Of a stretch of 64,000 nt of DNA, positions 61,583 through 64,000 are shown piece by piece; the first letter of the stretch is position 1, and each line of letters opens with the position of its first letter. The notes under the pieces were generated by a model. That model was not told where the DNA came from. It made no database searches and saw only the letters and a list, made by a program, of their open reading frames with translations. The stretch lies in contig JBGSVW010000024.1 of assembly GCA_041752735.1 (NCBI GenBank), positions 7,602-71,601 of the forward strand. Direction: 5' to 3'. A program made the translations under genes and the position numbers. The DNA comes from UBA1422 sp041752735. GTDB lineage: Bacteria; Bacillota; Clostridia; Peptostreptococcales; Anaerovoracaceae.

Positions 61583-62496
61583 AGCAACCCTTTCAGACGT
61601 TCTCCGATGGCTGAGATAATCAGGCTCATCATTTTAAACCCTACTGCGGAAATCACCACAATGTCTGTCTTTGTAACTGGCTCATTCCAGGGAAGGAGTT
61701 CCACTTGGTTTCCGACACAGCTAATTTCTATATTTCCTCGGTCTGTCATGGCAAATCCTTTGATCCGATATGCTTGTGGAGACAAGGAGTGGACAAGTCG
61801 CTCCAATTCAACGTAGGGAATAATTTGATCTCCTTTTACAATAAAGGTGGCAGGTCTTGAAACCACTGTATTGGTGGAGTCCCTTGGGTCAGACAGTTTT
61901 GCCAAAGAAGGGTCTAGATGATTCATTAATTCGGTGATATCAATCCTGCAATAGGATGTGACATAAGGCGTGATTCTAGGATTAACCTCTTCCAGTTTTT
62001 CGATGATTTCTTGGAGTTGAGCCTCATCGATCAGATCTACTTTGTTGATAATCACTGCACCACAGAACTCCAGTTGAGCACGGATGGCCGGGAGCAAATC
62101 GTAAAGACCCATAAAATTTTCAGCATCCACCACACAGACAGAGCCCCTGTAGTCATACAGCTGCTTCACTTTGTGAGAAATTCCTTCCAGTATGGCTGTC
62201 ATGTTGGCAGGATCCGCAAGACCGGTGGCCTCAATAAGCACAAACTCCAAATCACGGTGGGACATGTCGATGAGACTGTCCACAAACTTATCTTTGATGC
62301 AAGCGCAAAAAATCGAGCCGTTGGTCAGTTCCGCCATTTGGATGCCATCCCGTGCAATCAACTGGCCATCGACGTTAACGTCACCGAATTCATTAATAAT
62401 CACACCAATTTTATATTTGCTCAAGGATTCCATGACCAGTTGCAGCAATGTAGTTTTGCCTGCTCCTAGAAATCCGGTCAATAAAATCAGTTGCAT
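61573..62496 (-). CDS. CobW/COG0523-type GTPase
   Basis: A 307-residue G3E GTPase: Walker A GFLGAGKTTLL, INEFGDVNVDG, LIEATGLADP, NKVDL. The usual CxCC metal motif is CAC here (SIFCACIKD), so the last Cys is lost. Family members act as zinc, cobalt or B12-related metallochaperones. The ATG at 62496 has GAGGTA upstream. Placement between a methylcorrinoid methyltransferase and activators suggests a role in metal or cofactor loading of that system. Confidence 0.9.
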   Translation of the reverse strand: MQLILLTGFLGAGKTTLLQLVMESLSKYKIGVIINEFGDVNVDGQLIARDGIQMAELTNGSIFCACIKDKFVDSLIDMSHRDLEFVLIEATGLADPANMTAILEGISHKVKQLYDYRGSVCVVDAENFMGLYDLLPAIRAQLEFCGAVIINKVDLIDEAQLQEIIEKLEEVNPRITPYVTSYCRIDITELMNHLDPSLAKLSDPRDSTNTVVSRPATFIVKGDQIIPYVELERLVHSLSPQAYRIKGFAMTDRGNIEISCVGNQVELLPWNEPVTKTDIVVISAVGFKMMSLIISAIGERLKGLLWI

Positions 62497-62536
62497 GATA
62501 TACCTCACTTCTATAATACATTATATATGATTCCGA

Positions 62537-62592
62537 TAAAAATTACATCCGGAATCTCCGCTGTAAAAAAACATGAAGATCCCGGATTGTAA
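62537..62592 (-). terminator. Possible hairpin terminator after the UroD-like gene
   Basis: On the minus strand TTACAATCCGG pairs with CCGGATGTAA across a long A/T-rich loop, with one bulge, then TTTTTATC. It may partly separate the methyltransferase gene from the downstream GTPase-pyl genes. Confidence 0.5.
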
Positions 62593-62629
62593 ATGATATT
62601 CAACCGGACGTCATCCGGCGCAAACCAGC

Positions 62630-63997
62630 TTATTTTTTGGCGTTGGCATACTCTTTTACTGTGTTTACAAATTCTTCACGATCTGGAATGATGGAAACCC
62701 ATTTGATGTCTCCATCCACGCACATAGAGGGCAGATTGGTCAAGCCCATCTTTGCGGTTCTTGCGATATCCTCTTTGATAAAGTATTTGTATACTCTGTA
62801 CTCAGCGATATCTTTAATTTCGTCAAAGGCATCTATTACGCTATTCAACATATACGTGCAGGCTGCACACTGTTCCGGGTCAAGCAGGAATAACTCAATG
62901 ATGACCTTTTCTTCATTGGCATAGTCCGGAATTTCCACTTCGATATCGAAGCTGGTGGCGCTTTGATAGTTCTTAATCATTTCCCTGGTTCTATCGGGAT
63001 TTTTTGTGGCTTGAGCACAGGCGATTGTGTTTTCTATGGGTGTGGCATAAGGCATATCACAACCTGGGCTGACGATAAAGTTTTTTCTGCTGCCAACACT
63101 GTCAATGAGGTCGATGACCCCTTTCATGTTGTCTTCCTGTGTTCCATGAAGCATGGTGGTGGTTAATGGAATGTTTCCGCCGATACAGATGTTGTAACGA
63201 TCGGTGACTTCCTTTGCTGTTGGCAGGTTGACGTTTTCATCCACTGATATGCCATCCGGATTCATTTTGCACATCACCTCGATTTGCTGTGTCGCATTAC
63301 CACAGACAAAGAAACTGGAATAAGCTCCCTTCATGCGGATAAAGTCAAACAAAGCGGTAAAGCTTTCCGACATCATTTTCTCAATATGTTTAGGAGAAAC
63401 CTGGCTAATCAAGGGGTCTACCACGGCAATGACATCCATGCCGGCTTCAATATACATTTCTGCCATTTTGCAGGCAACCTGAGTACAGTATCCAATCAGG
63501 TCCTTGACATAATCGGAGTCTTTCATCATATCCATGAAGATGTTGCTGCCCCGTAGGTGAGAAGCCAAAGTGAAAGGTCCGCAAATCAATCCGTAAAGGG
63601 CGATGTCTTCGCCAACGGCTTCTTTGGTCTTTCTCATAGCATCCAAAATGGCAGGGATTCTTCCGGATGTTTCGTCTGGAATCTTGCATTCGCATGGGAT
63701 GGTTTTTTCGGAAGCAAGCGGATGACTTTTTACTGAAGGGGGATTTTCTTTGGCCCACATCAAGTCGCAACCTAAAATCTCTGCTTCAATCTGCAGGTCA
63801 AAAACTACCGGCATACCGTCAGGCATATACAGTTTTGCAACTTCCTTGAGAGACTCTACGATATTATCCGCATTCTTTAGCATTTCTTCAGCGTTATAGC
63901 CTTTTAGCTTCCCAGCGTGGACGCCTGCAAAGGGCACCCATGGATACTCCGTCAGTTCTTCATGCCGAAGCGCTTTAAAAATCAGTTCTTTACTCAT
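62630..63997 (-). CDS. UroD/MtaA-family methyltransferase with C-terminal thioredoxin-like domain
   Basis: A 455-residue protein. Residues ~1-345 are the uroporphyrinogen decarboxylase/MtaA fold (PWVPFAGVHAGKL, GPFTLASHLRG, VDPLISQVSP, VCGNATQ and SPGCDMPYATP with zinc-type Cys), which in this branch moves methyl groups from a corrinoid protein to coenzyme M or another thiol acceptor. Residues ~355-455 form a thioredoxin-like domain with CAAC (FLLDPEQCAACTYMLN) and LTNLPSMCVDGD. The start codon lies 3 nt from the window edge, so its ribosome site is outside. It heads the operon into the GTPase, activators and pyl genes, as far as visible. Confidence 0.88.
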   Translation of the reverse strand: MSKELIFKALRHEELTEYPWVPFAGVHAGKLKGYNAEEMLKNADNIVESLKEVAKLYMPDGMPVVFDLQIEAEILGCDLMWAKENPPSVKSHPLASEKTIPCECKIPDETSGRIPAILDAMRKTKEAVGEDIALYGLICGPFTLASHLRGSNIFMDMMKDSDYVKDLIGYCTQVACKMAEMYIEAGMDVIAVVDPLISQVSPKHIEKMMSESFTALFDFIRMKGAYSSFFVCGNATQQIEVMCKMNPDGISVDENVNLPTAKEVTDRYNICIGGNIPLTTTMLHGTQEDNMKGVIDLIDSVGSRKNFIVSPGCDMPYATPIENTIACAQATKNPDRTREMIKNYQSATSFDIEVEIPDYANEEKVIIELFLLDPEQCAACTYMLNSVIDAFDEIKDIAEYRVYKYFIKEDIARTAKMGLTNLPSMCVDGDIKWVSIIPDREEFVNTVKEYANAKK

Positions 63998-64000
63998 TTG

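Overview
The window looks like chromosomal DNA of a strictly anaerobic, low-to-mid GC Gram-positive bacterium of the Clostridia type. Ribosome binding sites are strong AGGAGG sequences. AddB, SecA, a stand-alone Na+-pump beta subunit, NhaC-type antiporters, radical SAM and glycyl radical enzymes, and a bacterial split pyrrolysine system all fit that placement. The species cannot be named from the sequence.

Layout. (1) 1-4154, minus strand: an ArsM-like methyltransferase, a 35-residue Cys-rich peptide, a radical SAM/SPASM enzyme with a second zinc-type domain, and a thioredoxin-thioredoxin reductase fusion that runs off the left edge. This reads as an undescribed peptide-modification or thiol/arsenic-linked system. 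(2) 5032-12933: a sigma-54 controlled catabolic operon holding a pyruvate formate-lyase-like glycyl radical enzyme (frameshifted and lacking one of the two active-site cysteines), its activase, a mandelate racemase-type enolase-superfamily enzyme, a BCCT transporter and a small protein, with its enhancer-binding regulator upstream. (3) 13782-24758: a complete urease operon (ureABCEFGD) downstream of a small Cys protein, an amidohydrolase and an NhaC antiporter. A sigma-54 promoter precedes the antiporter, and two coupled regulator genes (LuxR type and sigma-54 activator) lie upstream. A second amidohydrolase-NhaC pair follows on the plus strand (24937-27717). (4) 27863-29119: a membrane protein, tRNA-Ala and tRNA-Thr, and duplicated tRNA-Ala 3' ends with long hairpins.

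(5) 29121-48859 is mostly housekeeping: addB, a HAD phosphatase, an FmdE-like protein, oadB-like, prfB with its programmed frameshift, secA, a CNNM/CorC protein, an acyl-CoA ligase with an E2-like acyltransferase, an FHA-RodA fusion with a penicillin-binding protein, an SDR and rsgA. Upstream of rsgA lies a tandem hairpin array with a 19-codon ORF. (6) 49302-53528: an SDR and a class III aminotransferase behind a third sigma-54 promoter, with a divergent activator. (7) 53551-54656: a nucleotidyltransferase gene pair resembling a toxin-antitoxin module, with a consensus promoter embedded in four operator half-sites. (8) 54691-63997: a complete pyrrolysine module (pylT, pylB, pylC, pylSc, pylD, pylSn) fused transcriptionally to corrinoid methyl-transfer genes: a UroD/MtaA-like methyltransferase with a thioredoxin-like tail, a CobW-type GTPase, a MetH-activation-like protein and an ASKHA-type corrinoid activator.

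How it fits together. The right-hand cluster would make pyrrolysine and load it on the amber-decoding tRNA, presumably for methylamine methyltransferases (MttB/MtbB/MtmB type) encoded beyond the right edge, while its upstream genes reactivate and demethylate the partner corrinoid protein. The BCCT transporter and the sigma-54 catabolic operons suggest a lifestyle based on small nitrogenous compounds such as quaternary amines, ureides and amino acid derivatives, with urease releasing ammonia. These metabolic links are inference.
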